Shown piece after piece: positions 36,894 through 46,245 of a stretch of DNA of 64,000 nt; positions within the stretch are counted from its first letter, which is position 1; each line of letters opens with the position of its first letter. The position numbers and the translations under genes are program-made. Under the pieces are notes generated by a model that was not told the DNA's origin, did not search any database, and was given only the letters and a program-made list of their open reading frames with translations. The stretch spans positions 1-64,000 of the forward strand of contig NZ_JADMKV010000018.1 of NCBI RefSeq assembly GCF_015476545.1. The letters run 5' to 3'. The stretch comes from Methylobacter sp. BlB1. Its GTDB lineage: Bacteria > Pseudomonadota > Gammaproteobacteria > Methylococcales > Methylomonadaceae.

Positions 36894-37955
36894 ATGCCTG
36901 TGGATTTTCTGATCATCGGCCAGGGATTGGCCGGCAGCCTTCTCGCCTGGGAACTGATACAGCGCGGTTGCAAGGTCGTCATTATCGATAATGGCAGGGA
37001 GAATGCCTCACAGGTAGCTGCCGGCCTCATCAATCCGGTTACCGGCCTGCGTTTCGTAAAGTCCGACGATGTCGACGATTTATTGCCGGCTGCAAGGCAG
37101 TATTACTCAAAGTTATCGGCATTTTTCCAGCAGTCTTTTTACACCGAAAAATCTATGCTGCGTATTTTTCGCAGCGAGGCCGAATCAAAACACGCGCAAA
37201 AACGGCTCAACGACCCAAAGTATAAAAACTATTTAGGGGCCATCACAGCATCTGGCAATACCATACCTTTTCTGGAAACGCCTTTCGGCTTCATAGAGCA
37301 AAAGCAGACCGGTTATTTATTGACCCGGCCGTTATTGCGCTGCCTGAAAGAATTTTTTATTGCCAAAGACTGCTACAGGCTGGCGGAATTTGATGGCCGC
37401 GACATTCAGCTCGAACCGTCGCTTCGCTGGCGGGATATTTCGCCCAGGCGGATCATTTTCTGCACCGGCCATCACGCGAGCCGGAGCCGCTGGTTTTCAT
37501 GGCTCCCCTTCCGGCCGGCAAAAGGCGAAATATTAACGCTGGCTCATGCCGACGAATTACCGGACAACATTCTTAACTACGGCAACTGGCTGATCCCTTT
37601 ACCTGACCGCCAGATCCGGATCGGCGCCACTTTTGACCGCGACAGCTTAAACACTGACACTACCGATACGGCCCGCGACTATTTATTGACTACGCTGAAG
37701 CAGATTGCGCCTGCGCTTGAAACCGCCCTGATAAACCAGCAAGCAGGCATCCGGCCCTGCACGCAGGACCGCTCTCCTTTTATCGGCTATCATCCGCGTC
37801 ATCCGCAAATCACCGTTTTCAACGGTTTTGGCGCCAAAGGCAGCCTGCAGATTCCCTGGTACAGCCAGCGTTTTGCCGACTCCCTGCTAAATAGCGCGCC
37901 CCTGCCTCCATCCTGCAATATCGAACGCCATCATGACACGCATTTCCCTGGTTAA
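36894..37955 (+). CDS. FAD-dependent oxidoreductase (DAO/glycine oxidase family)
   Basis: Flavoprotein of 353 residues. The N-terminal FAD-binding Rossmann motif is FLIIGQGLAGSLLAWELIQRG, with the ASQVAAGLINPVTGLR segment of D-amino-acid-oxidase relatives. The C-terminal GIRPCTQDRSPFIGYHP and GFGAKGSLQIPW resemble the FAD part of MnmC-like and glycine-oxidase proteins. Substrate is unknown. The end overlaps the next gene by 23 bases. Confidence 0.85.
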   Translation: MPVDFLIIGQGLAGSLLAWELIQRGCKVVIIDNGRENASQVAAGLINPVTGLRFVKSDDVDDLLPAARQYYSKLSAFFQQSFYTEKSMLRIFRSEAESKHAQKRLNDPKYKNYLGAITASGNTIPFLETPFGFIEQKQTGYLLTRPLLRCLKEFFIAKDCYRLAEFDGRDIQLEPSLRWRDISPRRIIFCTGHHASRSRWFSWLPFRPAKGEILTLAHADELPDNILNYGNWLIPLPDRQIRIGATFDRDSLNTDTTDTARDYLLTTLKQIAPALETALINQQAGIRPCTQDRSPFIGYHPRHPQITVFNGFGAKGSLQIPWYSQRFADSLLNSAPLPPSCNIERHHDTHFPG

Positions 37956-38508
37956 AGAAGCCCATAACCTGATCAAAGACAGACTCCATCCGGGCGATAT
38001 TGCCATCGATGCCACGGTAGGCAACGGCCATGACACCCTGTTTCTCGTTGAGCAAGTCATGCCGACCGGCCGGGTTTACGGCTTTGATATACAACAGGCG
38101 GCGCTGGATTCAACGCGATCCAGATGCGGGCCATTAAGTCACCCCGAATGCCTGACACTGATTCATGCCAGCCATGCGCTCATGGCCGAAAAAATTCCCG
38201 GGCAGCACCATGGCAAAATCAGCGCCATCATGTTCAATCTGGGTTACCTGCCGGGCGGCGATAAAAACATTATCACGCGCACCGATTCGACATTGCAGGC
38301 CTTAAACAGCGCCAGCCGGCTGTTGGCAACCGAAGGCCTTATCACGATCCTCGCTTATCCGGGCCATGCAGGCGGCAACCAGGAAACCAATCAGGTCAGA
38401 GGCTGGTGCGGACAACTGGATACAAAGCTATTCAGCGTAAACACTGTTTATAGCGCCGAACACAAAGATTCAGCGCCCAGGCTTTTTACAGTCAGGAAGA
38501 TAGGCTGA
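37933..38508 (+). CDS. rRNA methylase-like SAM methyltransferase (YtqB family)
   Basis: Class I SAM-dependent methyltransferase of 191 residues, PF06962 type. The SAM loop is AIDATVGNGHDTLFL, and IMFNLGYLPGGDKNIITR corresponds to the NLGYLPGGDK signature of YtqB-like enzymes. A YtqB-type enzyme was recently linked to tRNA modification (mnm5U methylation as MnmM). That activity is a reasonable hypothesis, strengthened slightly by the MnmC-like oxidoreductase next to it. Confidence 0.85.
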   Translation: MTRISLVKEAHNLIKDRLHPGDIAIDATVGNGHDTLFLVEQVMPTGRVYGFDIQQAALDSTRSRCGPLSHPECLTLIHASHALMAEKIPGQHHGKISAIMFNLGYLPGGDKNIITRTDSTLQALNSASRLLATEGLITILAYPGHAGGNQETNQVRGWCGQLDTKLFSVNTVYSAEHKDSAPRLFTVRKIG

Positions 38509-38518
38509 CAAGCCGGCT

Positions 38519-38890
38519 CTAAGGCTCGTATTTTATAGCTACGGCGCGAACGCTATACAGCGGAACGCCGCGAAAACTGGTGGAATTTGTATTTAATGGC
38601 GAATCAATAGGCACGTATACCTGACTACGCTCACGGCCTGGCCCTACGACTATCGCATCGGCGCCCATTTGCCTGGCTTTTCTTACCAGGGCATCGTTTG
38701 CCTGATCGCCGGTGCTGACTTCAAGCTCTCCGATTGCAAAATACTTGCGATCCCGAGGCCAGGTACTCAAAACCTCGACATCGACAGTCGGCTCGAAGGT
38801 GTCCATAGTATATTTCACTTCCCGCACTTGCGGCTGGCTGCAGGCAGCCAGTACAAAAAGCACAACTGACAGGGTTAATACAGACCTCAT
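38519..38890 (-). CDS. Small lipoprotein of unknown function
   Basis: Lipoprotein of 123 residues: a short signal peptide with lipobox VLAAC (Cys16), then a domain containing EVLSTWPRDRKYFAIGELEV and ALVRKARQMGADAIVVGPG. The alternating A.K.GADAI.V pattern resembles small periplasmic or outer-membrane lipoproteins of the YbjQ/DUF4156-like kind, but I do not recognise a precise family. Convergent with the methyltransferase gene, ten bases apart. Confidence 0.8.
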   Translation of the reverse strand: MRSVLTLSVVLFVLAACSQPQVREVKYTMDTFEPTVDVEVLSTWPRDRKYFAIGELEVSTGDQANDALVRKARQMGADAIVVGPGRERSQVYVPIDSPLNTNSTSFRGVPLYSVRAVAIKYEP

Positions 38891-39110
38891 GGCTATGCCT
38901 CCATAGAATGGTGCATTGAAACTACTACCTTTCGAGGCTTAATGCCATAGGCATAAACACTAACGATAAGTCATCAAGCAGCGATGCCTTTGCCGCTATA
39001 CAAAAGCACATGCCTCGAAAAATGCGCTAAAACCGAACAACAGCAGAGACAATCTGTTATCATTACGGTCTTTTTTATCTCTATCCAGTCTAAACTTTTA
39101 AGGACAGACA

Positions 39111-39425
39111 ATGTCAGAATTCACCAATGTATCAGTCGTTAAAAAAGCCAATGTCTACTTTGGCGGCAATGTCAGCAGCCGTACTATCCGTTTTGCCGAC
39201 GGTTCAGTAAAAACCCTGGGATTCATGCTGCCTGGCGAATATACGTTCAATACGGCTGATAAGGAATTGATGGAAATTATCGACGGCGATCTGGATGTGC
39301 TTCTGCCCGGAAGCGATGAATGGCAATCGATTAAAGGCGGCGAATCATTCGATGTGCCGGCCAATGCCAAATTCACTGTCAGAATCAAAACGCCCACCGA
39401 CTATTGCTGTTCATTTATAAAATAA
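39111..39425 (+). CDS. ppnP: Pyrimidine/purine nucleoside phosphorylase PpnP
   Basis: Cupin-like protein of 104 residues, formerly DUF1255/Yai[43 protein letters not shown] and the [17 protein letters not shown] block are diagnostic. E. coli PpnP catalyses phosphorolysis of several nucleosides to the free base and ribose-1-phosphate. It has AAGGA upstream and is followed after four bases by the NYN-domain gene. Confidence 0.95.
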   Translation: MSEFTNVSVVKKANVYFGGNVSSRTIRFADGSVKTLGFMLPGEYTFNTADKELMEIIDGDLDVLLPGSDEWQSIKGGESFDVPANAKFTVRIKTPTDYCCSFIK

Positions 39426-39429
39426 TTAG

Positions 39430-39903
39430 ATGGAAAAAGCCGCCATCTTTGTCGATGTGCAGAATATCTATTACACCGTCAAGCAAAGCTATCAGCGCCA
39501 TTTCAACTACAACGCATTCTGGAGCCGGGCAACAACCGGCAGAGAAGTGGCCGCGGCATTCGCTTACGCCATCGACAAAGGCGACAGCAAACAACTGGGG
39601 TTTCAGCAGATACTCAGAAATATCGGTTTTGAAGTCAGACTGAAGCCCTACATTCAGCGCAGTGACGGTTCGGCCAAAGGCGACTGGGACGTCGGCATTA
39701 CGCTCGACGTCATCGACTATGCACCCAAAGTCGATGTCATCATTCTGGTATCGGGCGATGGCGACTTCGCCCTGCTGCTCAACAAAGTCCGTAACGCTTG
39801 CCATGTGACTACGGAAGTCTACGGTGTACCGGCGCTGACGGCGCCGTCGTTGGTCGGCTCGGCCGACCGCTTTATCGCCATCGATGACAAGCTGCTGTTA
39901 TAA
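39430..39903 (+). CDS. NYN-domain (LabA/DUF88-like) putative RNase
   Basis: PIN-like NYN protein of 157 residues. Acidic active-site residues are visible in AAIFVDVQNIYYTVKQ, GDWDVGITLDVIDYAPKVD and LVSGDGDFALLLNKVR, matching the metal-dependent nuclease fold. Homologues include LabA-like proteins and small-RNA-processing enzymes. No RNA target can be suggested. It lies right behind ppnP and may share its mRNA. Confidence 0.88.
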   Translation: MEKAAIFVDVQNIYYTVKQSYQRHFNYNAFWSRATTGREVAAAFAYAIDKGDSKQLGFQQILRNIGFEVRLKPYIQRSDGSAKGDWDVGITLDVIDYAPKVDVIILVSGDGDFALLLNKVRNACHVTTEVYGVPALTAPSLVGSADRFIAIDDKLLL

Positions 39904-39976
39904 ATGAACTAAATAACTGCCCGCCGGTCATCCATAACCTTATTTTGAACCTTATACATACTCTCGGAACAAAACC

Positions 39977-41566
39977 TTGATTTCTACAGCTAACATTACC
40001 ATGCAGTTCGGGGCTAAACCCCTGTTTGAAAATATTTCCATCAAGTTCGGCGACGGCAACCGTTACGGTCTGATCGGCGCCAACGGCTGCGGTAAATCCA
40101 CTTTCATGAAAATACTGAGCGGCGATCTGGAACCCACTTCCGGCAATGTCATGATCACACCCAACGAACGGGTGGGCAATCTGCGTCAGGATCAATTCGC
40201 GTTCGAGGAATTCAGCGTGATCGACACCGTCATCATGGGCCATAAAGAACTCTGGAGCGTCAAGCAAGAGCGCGACCGTATCTACGCGCTGCCGGCGATG
40301 TCCGAAGAGGAAGGCATGAAAGTTGCCGAACTGGAAGTCGAGTTCGCCGAGATGGACGGCTACAGCGCCGAATCCAGGGCCGGCGAATTGCTGCTGGGGC
40401 TCGGCATCCCGCTCGAACAGCATTACGGCCTCATGAGCGCCGTCGCGCCGGGCTGGAAACTGCGTGTCCTATTGGCCCAGGCCCTGTTCGCCAATCCCGA
40501 CATCATGCTGCTCGACGAGCCCACCAACAACCTCGACATCAACACGATCCGCTGGCTGGAAAATGTACTGAACGAGCGCGACTGCACCATGATCATCATC
40601 TCGCATGACCGCCATTTCCTGAACAGCGTCTGCACGCACATGGCCGACCTCGATTACGGCGATCTGCGCGTGTATCCCGGCAACTACGATGACTACATGA
40701 CCGCCGTGACGCAAGCGCGCGAACGCCTGCTGGCCGACAACGCCAAGAAAAAAGCCCAGATTGCCGAACTGCAGACCTTCGTCAGCCGCTTCTCGGCCAA
40801 TGCCTCGAAAGCCAGGCAGGCCACTTCGCGCGCCAAACAGATTGAGAAAATCAAGCTGGACGAAGTCAAGCCGTCCAGCCGGGTCAATCCGTTTATCCGC
40901 TTCGATCAGACCAAGAAACTGCACCGTCTGGCTTTGGAAGTTGAAGGATTGAGCAAGGGTTACGGCGAGCAGCCGTTGTTCAAAAACCTGAATCTGATGA
41001 TCGCCGCCGGCGAACGCGTGGCCGTCATCGGCCCTAACGGCATCGGTAAATCGACGTTGCTGCGCACGCTGGTCGGCGATTTGACGCCTGATACGGGCGA
41101 AGTCAAATGGGCGGAAAACGCCGAAGTCGGTTACTTTGCCCAGGATCACGCCGACGATTTCGCCGAAGACATGCCGCTGATTGAATGGATGGGCCAATGG
41201 CGCAAGGAAACCGACGACGACCAGGTCATACGCGGCACATTAGGCCGTTTGCTATTCTCGCATGACGAGATCAAGAAATCGGTCAAAGTCATTTCCGGCG
41301 GCGAACAAGGCCGCATGTTGTTCGGCAAGCTGATCCTGCAAAAGAACAACATTATGGTCATGGACGAACCGACCAACCACCTCGACATGGAATCAATCGA
41401 ATCATTGAATATGGCGCTGGAAAACTACCCCGGCACATTGCTTTTCGTCAGCCACGACCGCGAGTTCGTCTCGTCCCTGGCGACACGTATTATCGAACTG
41501 ACGCCGAACGGCATTGTCGATTTCACCGGCAATTACGAGGACTATTTGAACAGCCAGGCCGTTTAA
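39977..41566 (+). CDS. ybiT: ABC-F family ATPase, YbiT-like
   Basis: Cytosolic ABC-F protein of 529 residues, without membrane domains, that probably acts on the ribosome. Two ATPase modules: Walker [10 protein letters not shown] (about 40) with [10 protein letters not shown] (about 180), and GPNGIGKST (about 350) with [10 protein letters not shown] (about 460); the linker [20 protein letters not shown] lies between. The opening [20 protein letters not shown] and the overall pattern match E. coli YbiT, one of the four ABC-F paralogues. The start codon is TTG with a weak RBS. Confidence 0.93.
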   Translation: MISTANITMQFGAKPLFENISIKFGDGNRYGLIGANGCGKSTFMKILSGDLEPTSGNVMITPNERVGNLRQDQFAFEEFSVIDTVIMGHKELWSVKQERDRIYALPAMSEEEGMKVAELEVEFAEMDGYSAESRAGELLLGLGIPLEQHYGLMSAVAPGWKLRVLLAQALFANPDIMLLDEPTNNLDINTIRWLENVLNERDCTMIIISHDRHFLNSVCTHMADLDYGDLRVYPGNYDDYMTAVTQARERLLADNAKKKAQIAELQTFVSRFSANASKARQATSRAKQIEKIKLDEVKPSSRVNPFIRFDQTKKLHRLALEVEGLSKGYGEQPLFKNLNLMIAAGERVAVIGPNGIGKSTLLRTLVGDLTPDTGEVKWAENAEVGYFAQDHADDFAEDMPLIEWMGQWRKETDDDQVIRGTLGRLLFSHDEIKKSVKVISGGEQGRMLFGKLILQKNNIMVMDEPTNHLDMESIESLNMALENYPGTLLFVSHDREFVSSLATRIIELTPNGIVDFTGNYEDYLNSQAV

Positions 41567-41942
41567 GAAGGGAGAGCAAGATGCGAAAGCCGTCTTGCTC
41601 CTGTTGACCGGAGCCGACTGTAAACCGCTTCAATACAGGGATTTTGTTATTTGTTAAGACAAATTAACGGTTTCCTGTATTTCTGTCTCACTTTTAGTTA
41701 AAATAGCGCCCTTTCGAATCTGGACGAGTGAGCGGTGACAGTGACTTCAACAAACGCTACCTCACTTGGCCTTGAGCAATCTGTAGGTATCCTGCGGGTT
41801 TTATCCAAACCGATGGTTTTCAGCCACTGCGGAGCAAAGCAAATACCCGCGGCAGATCGCTCCTGCGCCCCGGTACGAACCCTCTTGAGTAATTTATTTA
41901 AGAGTAGTCACGGCAAGTTTTTTATACAACTAGAGTACAAAC
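41567..41942. other. Long leader or intergenic region before the second EF-G gene
   Basis: The 376-bp gap begins with a stem GAGCAAGA (41574-41581)/TCTTGCTC (41593-41600), a weak terminator for ybiT. After an AT-rich promoter-like stretch (TTGTTATTTGTTAAG and GTTAAAATAGCGC, about 41643-41708) the remaining 200+ bases are GC-rich in patches and could form a structured 5' leader for EF-G. I do not recognise a known riboswitch. A 71-codon frame at 41735-41950 crosses the EF-G start and looks spurious. Confidence 0.35.
41574..41600 (+). terminator. Weak hairpin after ybiT
   Basis: Arms GAGCAAGA and TCTTGCTC with an 11-base loop, seven bases after the ybiT stop. The following bases (CTGTTGACC) are not a T-run, so termination would be incomplete. 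Confidence 0.4.
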
Positions 41943-44048
41943 ATGACTGATTTATCGCTTTACAGAAATATCGGTATCTTCGCACACGTCGATGCTGGCA
42001 AGACAACCACTACAGAGCGTATTTTAAAGCTCACCGGTAAAATCCATAAAATCGGCGAAGTTCACGAAGGCGAATCAACCATGGACTTCATGGAGCAAGA
42101 AGCTGAACGCGGCATCACCATTCAATCGGCGGCTACCACCTGTTCTTGGGCAGGCAGTAAAAACCAATTTCAACCACACCGCTTCAACATCATCGACACT
42201 CCGGGCCACGTTGATTTTACGATCGAAGTGTATCGTTCGCTGAAAGTTCTGGACGGCGGTATCGGCGTGTTCTGCGGTTCAGGCGGTGTCGAGCCGCAAT
42301 CCGAAACCAACTGGCGCTATGCCAACGACTCCAAAGTCGCCCGTCTGATCTACGTCAACAAACTGGATAGACTAGGCGCCGATTTTTTCCGCGTTATCAG
42401 ACAAGTCGAAGACGTGCTGGGTGCCGTACCAGTCGTAATGACCCTGCCTATCGGGCGCGAAGACCAATTCTCCGGCGTGGTTGACCTGTTAACCCGCAAG
42501 GCCTGGATTTGGGATAACTCCGGCGACCCTATGAAATACGAAATTACGGACGTGCCTGCCGATATGGAAGCGGATGTGGAAGAATGGCGCGCAAAACTGA
42601 TCGACCAGGTTGCCGATCAGGATGACGAAATCATGGAAAAATATCTGGAAGGCGAAGAGCCCAGCATTGACGAGATCAAGCGCTGCATCCGCAAGGGTAC
42701 CATTAAGATGGATTTCTTCCCGACTTACGGCGGTTCTTCATTCAAAAACAAAGGCGTACAGTTGGTGCTAGACGGCGTTATTGATTATCTGCCCAGCCCG
42801 ACTGAAGTCAACCCGCAACCCGAAGTCGACCTGGAAGGCAACCCGACCGGCGAACACGCGATCGTCGATGCCGGCCGCCCACTGCGTGCATTGGTCTTTA
42901 AAATCATGGACGACCGCTTTGGCGCTTTGAACTTCATCCGGATCTATTCAGGCCGTCTGAAAAAAGGCGATACCTTGTTGAATACCTATACCGGTAAAAC
43001 CGAACGGGTCGGCCGTATGGTGGAAATGCACGCCGATAACCGTTCCGAAATTGAAACGGCACAAGCCGGCGATATCGTCGCGCTGATCGGCTTGAAAAAC
43101 GTTCAGACCGGACATACTTTGTGCGATCCTGATAAGCCGGCTACTCTGGAGCCGATGGTATTCCCTGATCCCGTTATCTCTATCGCCATTTCGCCTAAAG
43201 ACAAAGGCAGCAACGAGAAAATGGGCATTGCCTTGGGCAAGATGATCCAGGAAGACCCTTCATTCCGCGTCGAAACCGATGAGGAAAGCGGCGAAACCAT
43301 CATCAAAGGGATGGGCGAGCTGCACCTGGATATTAAGGTGGACATCCTGAAACGTACCCATGGCGTTGAAGTGAACGTCGGCAAGCCACAAGTAGCTTAC
43401 CGTGAAACCATCACCAAACGCGTTGAAGACGAATACACCCACAAGAAGCAGTCCGGTGGTTCCGGTCAGTACGCGAAAATCAACTACATCATCGAGCCGG
43501 GCGAGCCAGGCAGCGGTTTTGTATTCGAATCGTCCGTGACCGGTGGTAACGTACCGCGCGAATACTGGCCGGCTGTTGAAAAAGGCTTCAAAGGCAGTGT
43601 CGACAAAGGCGTATTGGCAGGTTTCCCATGCTTGGATTTCAAAGTAAACCTGACCGACGGCGGCTTCCACGCAGTTGACTCGTCAGCTATCGCTTTCGAA
43701 ATCGCCGCTCGCGCAGCGTATCGCCAATCCATTCCTAAAGCGGCTCCGCAATTATTGGAACCGATTATGAAAGTGGACGTGTTTACACCTGAAGCGAACG
43801 TTGGCGACGTGATCGGTGACTTGAACCGTCGCCGCGGCATGATCAAATCGCAAGACGCCGGCGTTACCGGAGTGCGTATCAAAGCTGACGTGCCGCTGAG
43901 CGATATGTTCGGTTATATCGGCGACCTGCGCACCATGACTTCTGGTCGCGGCCAGTTCTCGATGGAATTCTCACATTACATGCCATGCCCTAAAAACGTG
44001 GCTGATGAAGTGATTAAAGAAGTCAACGAACGCAACAAAAACAAGTAA
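41943..44048 (+). CDS. fusA: Elongation factor G, second (EF-G2-like) copy
   Basis: Translational GTPase of 701 residues with all five EF-G domains. G1 [15 protein letters not shown], the switch [15 protein letters not shown]3 DTPGHVDF and G4 NKLDRLGAD are present. The opening [13 protein letters not shown] and the [21 protein letters not shown] stretch match the extra EF-G found in Vibrio, Shewanella and Marinobacter rather than the str-operon copy. It is not flanked by rpsL/rpsG/tuf. Paralogous EF-Gs may specialise in elongation, recycling or stress; which applies here is unknown. Confidence 0.93.
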   Translation: MTDLSLYRNIGIFAHVDAGKTTTTERILKLTGKIHKIGEVHEGESTMDFMEQEAERGITIQSAATTCSWAGSKNQFQPHRFNIIDTPGHVDFTIEVYRSLKVLDGGIGVFCGSGGVEPQSETNWRYANDSKVARLIYVNKLDRLGADFFRVIRQVEDVLGAVPVVMTLPIGREDQFSGVVDLLTRKAWIWDNSGDPMKYEITDVPADMEADVEEWRAKLIDQVADQDDEIMEKYLEGEEPSIDEIKRCIRKGTIKMDFFPTYGGSSFKNKGVQLVLDGVIDYLPSPTEVNPQPEVDLEGNPTGEHAIVDAGRPLRALVFKIMDDRFGALNFIRIYSGRLKKGDTLLNTYTGKTERVGRMVEMHADNRSEIETAQAGDIVALIGLKNVQTGHTLCDPDKPATLEPMVFPDPVISIAISPKDKGSNEKMGIALGKMIQEDPSFRVETDEESGETIIKGMGELHLDIKVDILKRTHGVEVNVGKPQVAYRETITKRVEDEYTHKKQSGGSGQYAKINYIIEPGEPGSGFVFESSVTGGNVPREYWPAVEKGFKGSVDKGVLAGFPCLDFKVNLTDGGFHAVDSSAIAFEIAARAAYRQSIPKAAPQLLEPIMKVDVFTPEANVGDVIGDLNRRRGMIKSQDAGVTGVRIKADVPLSDMFGYIGDLRTMTSGRGQFSMEFSHYMPCPKNVADEVIKEVNERNKNK

Positions 44049-44061
44049 GCTAAAAAGGTGC

Positions 44062-44084
44062 GCCGGGCAGGCAATCTGCCCGGC
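44062..44084 (+). terminator. Rho-independent terminator after EF-G
   Basis: GCCGGGCAG (44062-44070) and CTGCCCGGC (44076-44084) form a perfect 9-bp stem with a five-base loop, followed by TGCATTTTCCTT. It starts 13 bases after the fusA stop. Confidence 0.85.
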
Positions 44085-44160
44085 TGCATTTTCCTTATCG
44101 CATAAATAAGCTTCTCTCCCGCCCTACTTTGGGCTCCTCAAAAAGCTCAAACAAGCATGC

Positions 44161-44195
44161 GCACCAAAATGATGCGTATGTACCCTATTGGTGCA
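44161..44195. promoter_or_regulatory. NtrC-like enhancer sequences
   Basis: GCACCAAAATGATGC (44161-44175) differs by one base from the NtrC-site core GCACCAAAATGGTGC, and TTGGTGCA at 44188-44195 is a second half-site; GCACCAA and TTGGTGC also form an outer 7-bp inverted repeat. They lie 65-100 bp upstream of a sigma-54-like promoter. Suggestive only. Confidence 0.4.
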
Positions 44196-44260
44196 TCTAA
44201 CGGCAGCCAACGAGTTTGCTTACATCTTTTGGCATAACATTGCTGGCCATTTACAGCTCA

Positions 44261-44276
44261 TGGCACGAGTCATGCT
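44261..44276 (+). promoter_or_regulatory. Sigma-54-like promoter (-24/-12)
   Basis: TGGCACGAGTCATGCT matches the sigma-54 consensus TGGCACGNNNNTTGCW at all but one specified base, with the correct ten bases between GG and GC. The start site would fall near 44286, almost at the receiver gene ATG (44288), which would make the mRNA nearly leaderless. This weakens the call. Confidence 0.45.
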
Positions 44277-44287
44277 TAATCGTAGAA

Positions 44288-44563
44288 ATGAGCGCACTAA
44301 AAATACTCCTGATTGAAGACAGAGCTACTGACCCATTATTGGCAGAAATGTCCATAACACATGGCTATTCGGTAATGACAATGACTGCATCGGACAGCCA
44401 TATGCCAATCCTGATTTTGTCCAATAAGCCCGACCTGATAATTTTCAACATTCACAGCTTCGGAAAATATTATCACGCCATCCAATATCTTGGCGCACTG
44501 CCACTCGTTATTCTTTCCGATGCCGCTATTACCCGATTCAAAGAACAGCAAAGGCTTCAATAA
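44288..44563 (+). CDS. Degenerate receiver-like protein
   Basis: Protein of 91 residues. MSALKILLIEDRATDPLLAE is a normal response-regulator opening with the acidic pair ED at 10-11, but the place of the phospho-acceptor aspartate reads DLIIFNIHS (Asn54), and the sequence stops early, missing the last beta-alpha units of a CheY fold. Probably a phosphorylation-independent or decayed receiver. ATG at 44288 was preferred to an upstream TTG extension. The stop overlaps the EAL gene start (TAATG), so the pair is co-translated. It may be a functional adapter for the EAL protein. Confidence 0.6.
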   Translation: MSALKILLIEDRATDPLLAEMSITHGYSVMTMTASDSHMPILILSNKPDLIIFNIHSFGKYYHAIQYLGALPLVILSDAAITRFKEQQRLQ

Positions 44564-45759
44564 TGAATTTAGAACAAAACGCAGATTTTGAACAAGCAGA
44601 CAAACTATTTCCTTATTTTCAACCCATTATCTGCGTCGCCAGCGGGCTCATCGTCGGCTACGAAGCATTAGCCCGGCAATATGATGAAAACGGACAGGTC
44701 ATTTCTGCCGGCCAATTGTTCTCTTCCCCGGATATTACCGAGGAACAATTGATAGCCTGGGATCGCACGGTTCGCCATCAGGCATTGCTGAAATTCTGCC
44801 AGCTAAATCACAAAAGCTATCTGACGCTCAACATTTCCGCATCATGGATTGATAAGGTTTCGGATTTGAGAGCATTGCCCACCTTACAGATGCTGGATAA
44901 GCTCAACATAGACAGAAGCAGGATTATTATCGAAATTGCCGCAACCCAGGGCAGTCTCGATAAAATCGCCGCGGTCGCCAGGGAATATCGCAAGCACAAC
45001 CTGAAAGTCGCCATTGACAGCTTTGGCGCCGGCTTTTCGCAACTGGAAAGGGTCATAGCCATCCGCCCCGACGTTATCAAGCTGGACATGCGGCTGTTCA
45101 AACAGGCTACCAAAGGCGGCATCGCCAACGAAGTGGTGCATCTGTTGGCGCGTCTTAGCAAACGCACCGCCTGCCTTATCGTTTGCGAAGGCGTCGAAAC
45201 CGACAATGAATTCTTTTACGCATTAAGCTGCGGCGCCCAATATGTGCAGGGCCACCTGTTTTCGCCGGCAGCGGCTGAATTCAAGAAGCCAGACCACTAT
45301 CAGCGGCATATCGAATCGCTCAGGAAAACATTCCTGCAAAGAGTATTGCGCAAGGAAGCCCGGAAACTGCAATCCGCCGATAAAGTTAAGGATCTGATTG
45401 AGCTTCTGCGACAGGCCTTGGCTACCGATTTCAATTTAAATGAATTGTCGGCGCATCCGTTTGAAGAAAGCGGCATACTCAGGTTTTATTTATGCAATAA
45501 CGAAGGCAACCAGATCTCCTCCAACTTTAATTTTGCTGGCGGAAAATGGTTTGAAGAAGCCGGGGAAATCGGCTTTAACTGGTCTTGGCGGCCTTATTTC
45601 TATCAACTGCTGGCGCTCGAAAATGTAAGTGACACTCATGGTATTGTCGCTTCCGAACAATACAGGGATTTCAGCACCGGCCGCCTGTGCAAAACACTGT
45701 CGCTCAGACTCGACAAGGAGCGCATCCTGTCGGTAGATATTGTTGAGGAGCCGGCATAG
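44563..45759 (+). CDS. EAL-domain protein with C-terminal sensory-like domain
   Basis: Protein of 398 residues. The EAL domain covers about residues 10-250; EAL itself is at 34-36 (GYEALARQ), with Asn90, Glu124, Lys173, Glu209 and Gln229 in their expected places. The usual DDFGTG loop is IDSFGAG, so the second metal-binding aspartate is Ser153, and the E.TE motif is EIAA. Phosphodiesterase activity on c-di-GMP may therefore be lost and replaced by binding. A second domain (about 300-398) resembles the PAS-like C-terminal domain of YkuI-type EAL proteins. It is cotranslated with the receiver-like gene. Confidence 0.85.
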   Translation: MNLEQNADFEQADKLFPYFQPIICVASGLIVGYEALARQYDENGQVISAGQLFSSPDITEEQLIAWDRTVRHQALLKFCQLNHKSYLTLNISASWIDKVSDLRALPTLQMLDKLNIDRSRIIIEIAATQGSLDKIAAVAREYRKHNLKVAIDSFGAGFSQLERVIAIRPDVIKLDMRLFKQATKGGIANEVVHLLARLSKRTACLIVCEGVETDNEFFYALSCGAQYVQGHLFSPAAAEFKKPDHYQRHIESLRKTFLQRVLRKEARKLQSADKVKDLIELLRQALATDFNLNELSAHPFEESGILRFYLCNNEGNQISSNFNFAGGKWFEEAGEIGFNWSWRPYFYQLLALENVSDTHGIVASEQYRDFSTGRLCKTLSLRLDKERILSVDIVEEPA

Positions 45760-45852
45760 CGCACGCCGCCAAAACGCTTTGACCATCCATACAAGCGATA
45801 AAAAGAGCTTCAAACCCGAATCAGTTCCAGGAATCATTGTCGTCAACCTATC

Positions 45853-46245
45853 ATGGACATTACCATCACAACCCCTGCCCTTTTATTTCCTGCCATTTCT
45901 GTCCTGTTTCTGGCATACACCAACCGTTTTCTGGCCATTGCCAGCCGCATTCGAGAGCAACATAACCTGTTCAACAAAACCCAAAGTCCGGTGGCTAAAA
46001 AACAGATCGAAAGCCTGAGGCTACGCATACGCTTTATCATCGCCATGCAATTGTTGGCGGTGATCGGCATTATCGGCTGCATACTGGCCATGGCGCTGAT
46101 TTTTTATGGATTGCAAAATTACGGCAGCCTCGCATTTGGCATCAGCATGGTATTTATAGTACTGTCGCTGCTGGCTTCAGTCAGTGAATTACTGATTTCG
46201 ACCAAAGCGCTCAACATTGAGCTTGAAGATATGGAAGCCGGATGA
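45853..46245 (+). CDS. DUF2721 family membrane protein
   Basis: Membrane protein of 130 residues with three hydrophobic helices: ALLFPAISVLFLAYTNRFLAI, then MQLLAVIGIIGCILAMALIFY and FGISMVFIVLSLLASVSELLIST. Between the first two is a basic amphipathic stretch (RIREQHNLFNKTQSPVAKKQ). The NRFLAIASRIR and SEL.IS..AL..EL features are typical of DUF2721 (PF11026), whose function is unknown. Confidence 0.85.
   Translation: MDITITTPALLFPAISVLFLAYTNRFLAIASRIREQHNLFNKTQSPVAKKQIESLRLRIRFIIAMQLLAVIGIIGCILAMALIFYGLQNYGSLAFGISMVFIVLSLLASVSELLISTKALNIELEDMEAG

Noticed and set aside
41735-41950. 71-codon open frame overlapping the EF-G start
   Set aside because: Overlaps the real EF-G start and part of its leader; no domain. 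A regulatory leader peptide remains possible but is unsupported.
44229-44246. Alternative sigma-54 promoter TTGGCATAACATTGCTGG
   Set aside because: Spacing between the GG and GC elements is nine bases, one short of the strict spacing; the site at 44261 fits better.
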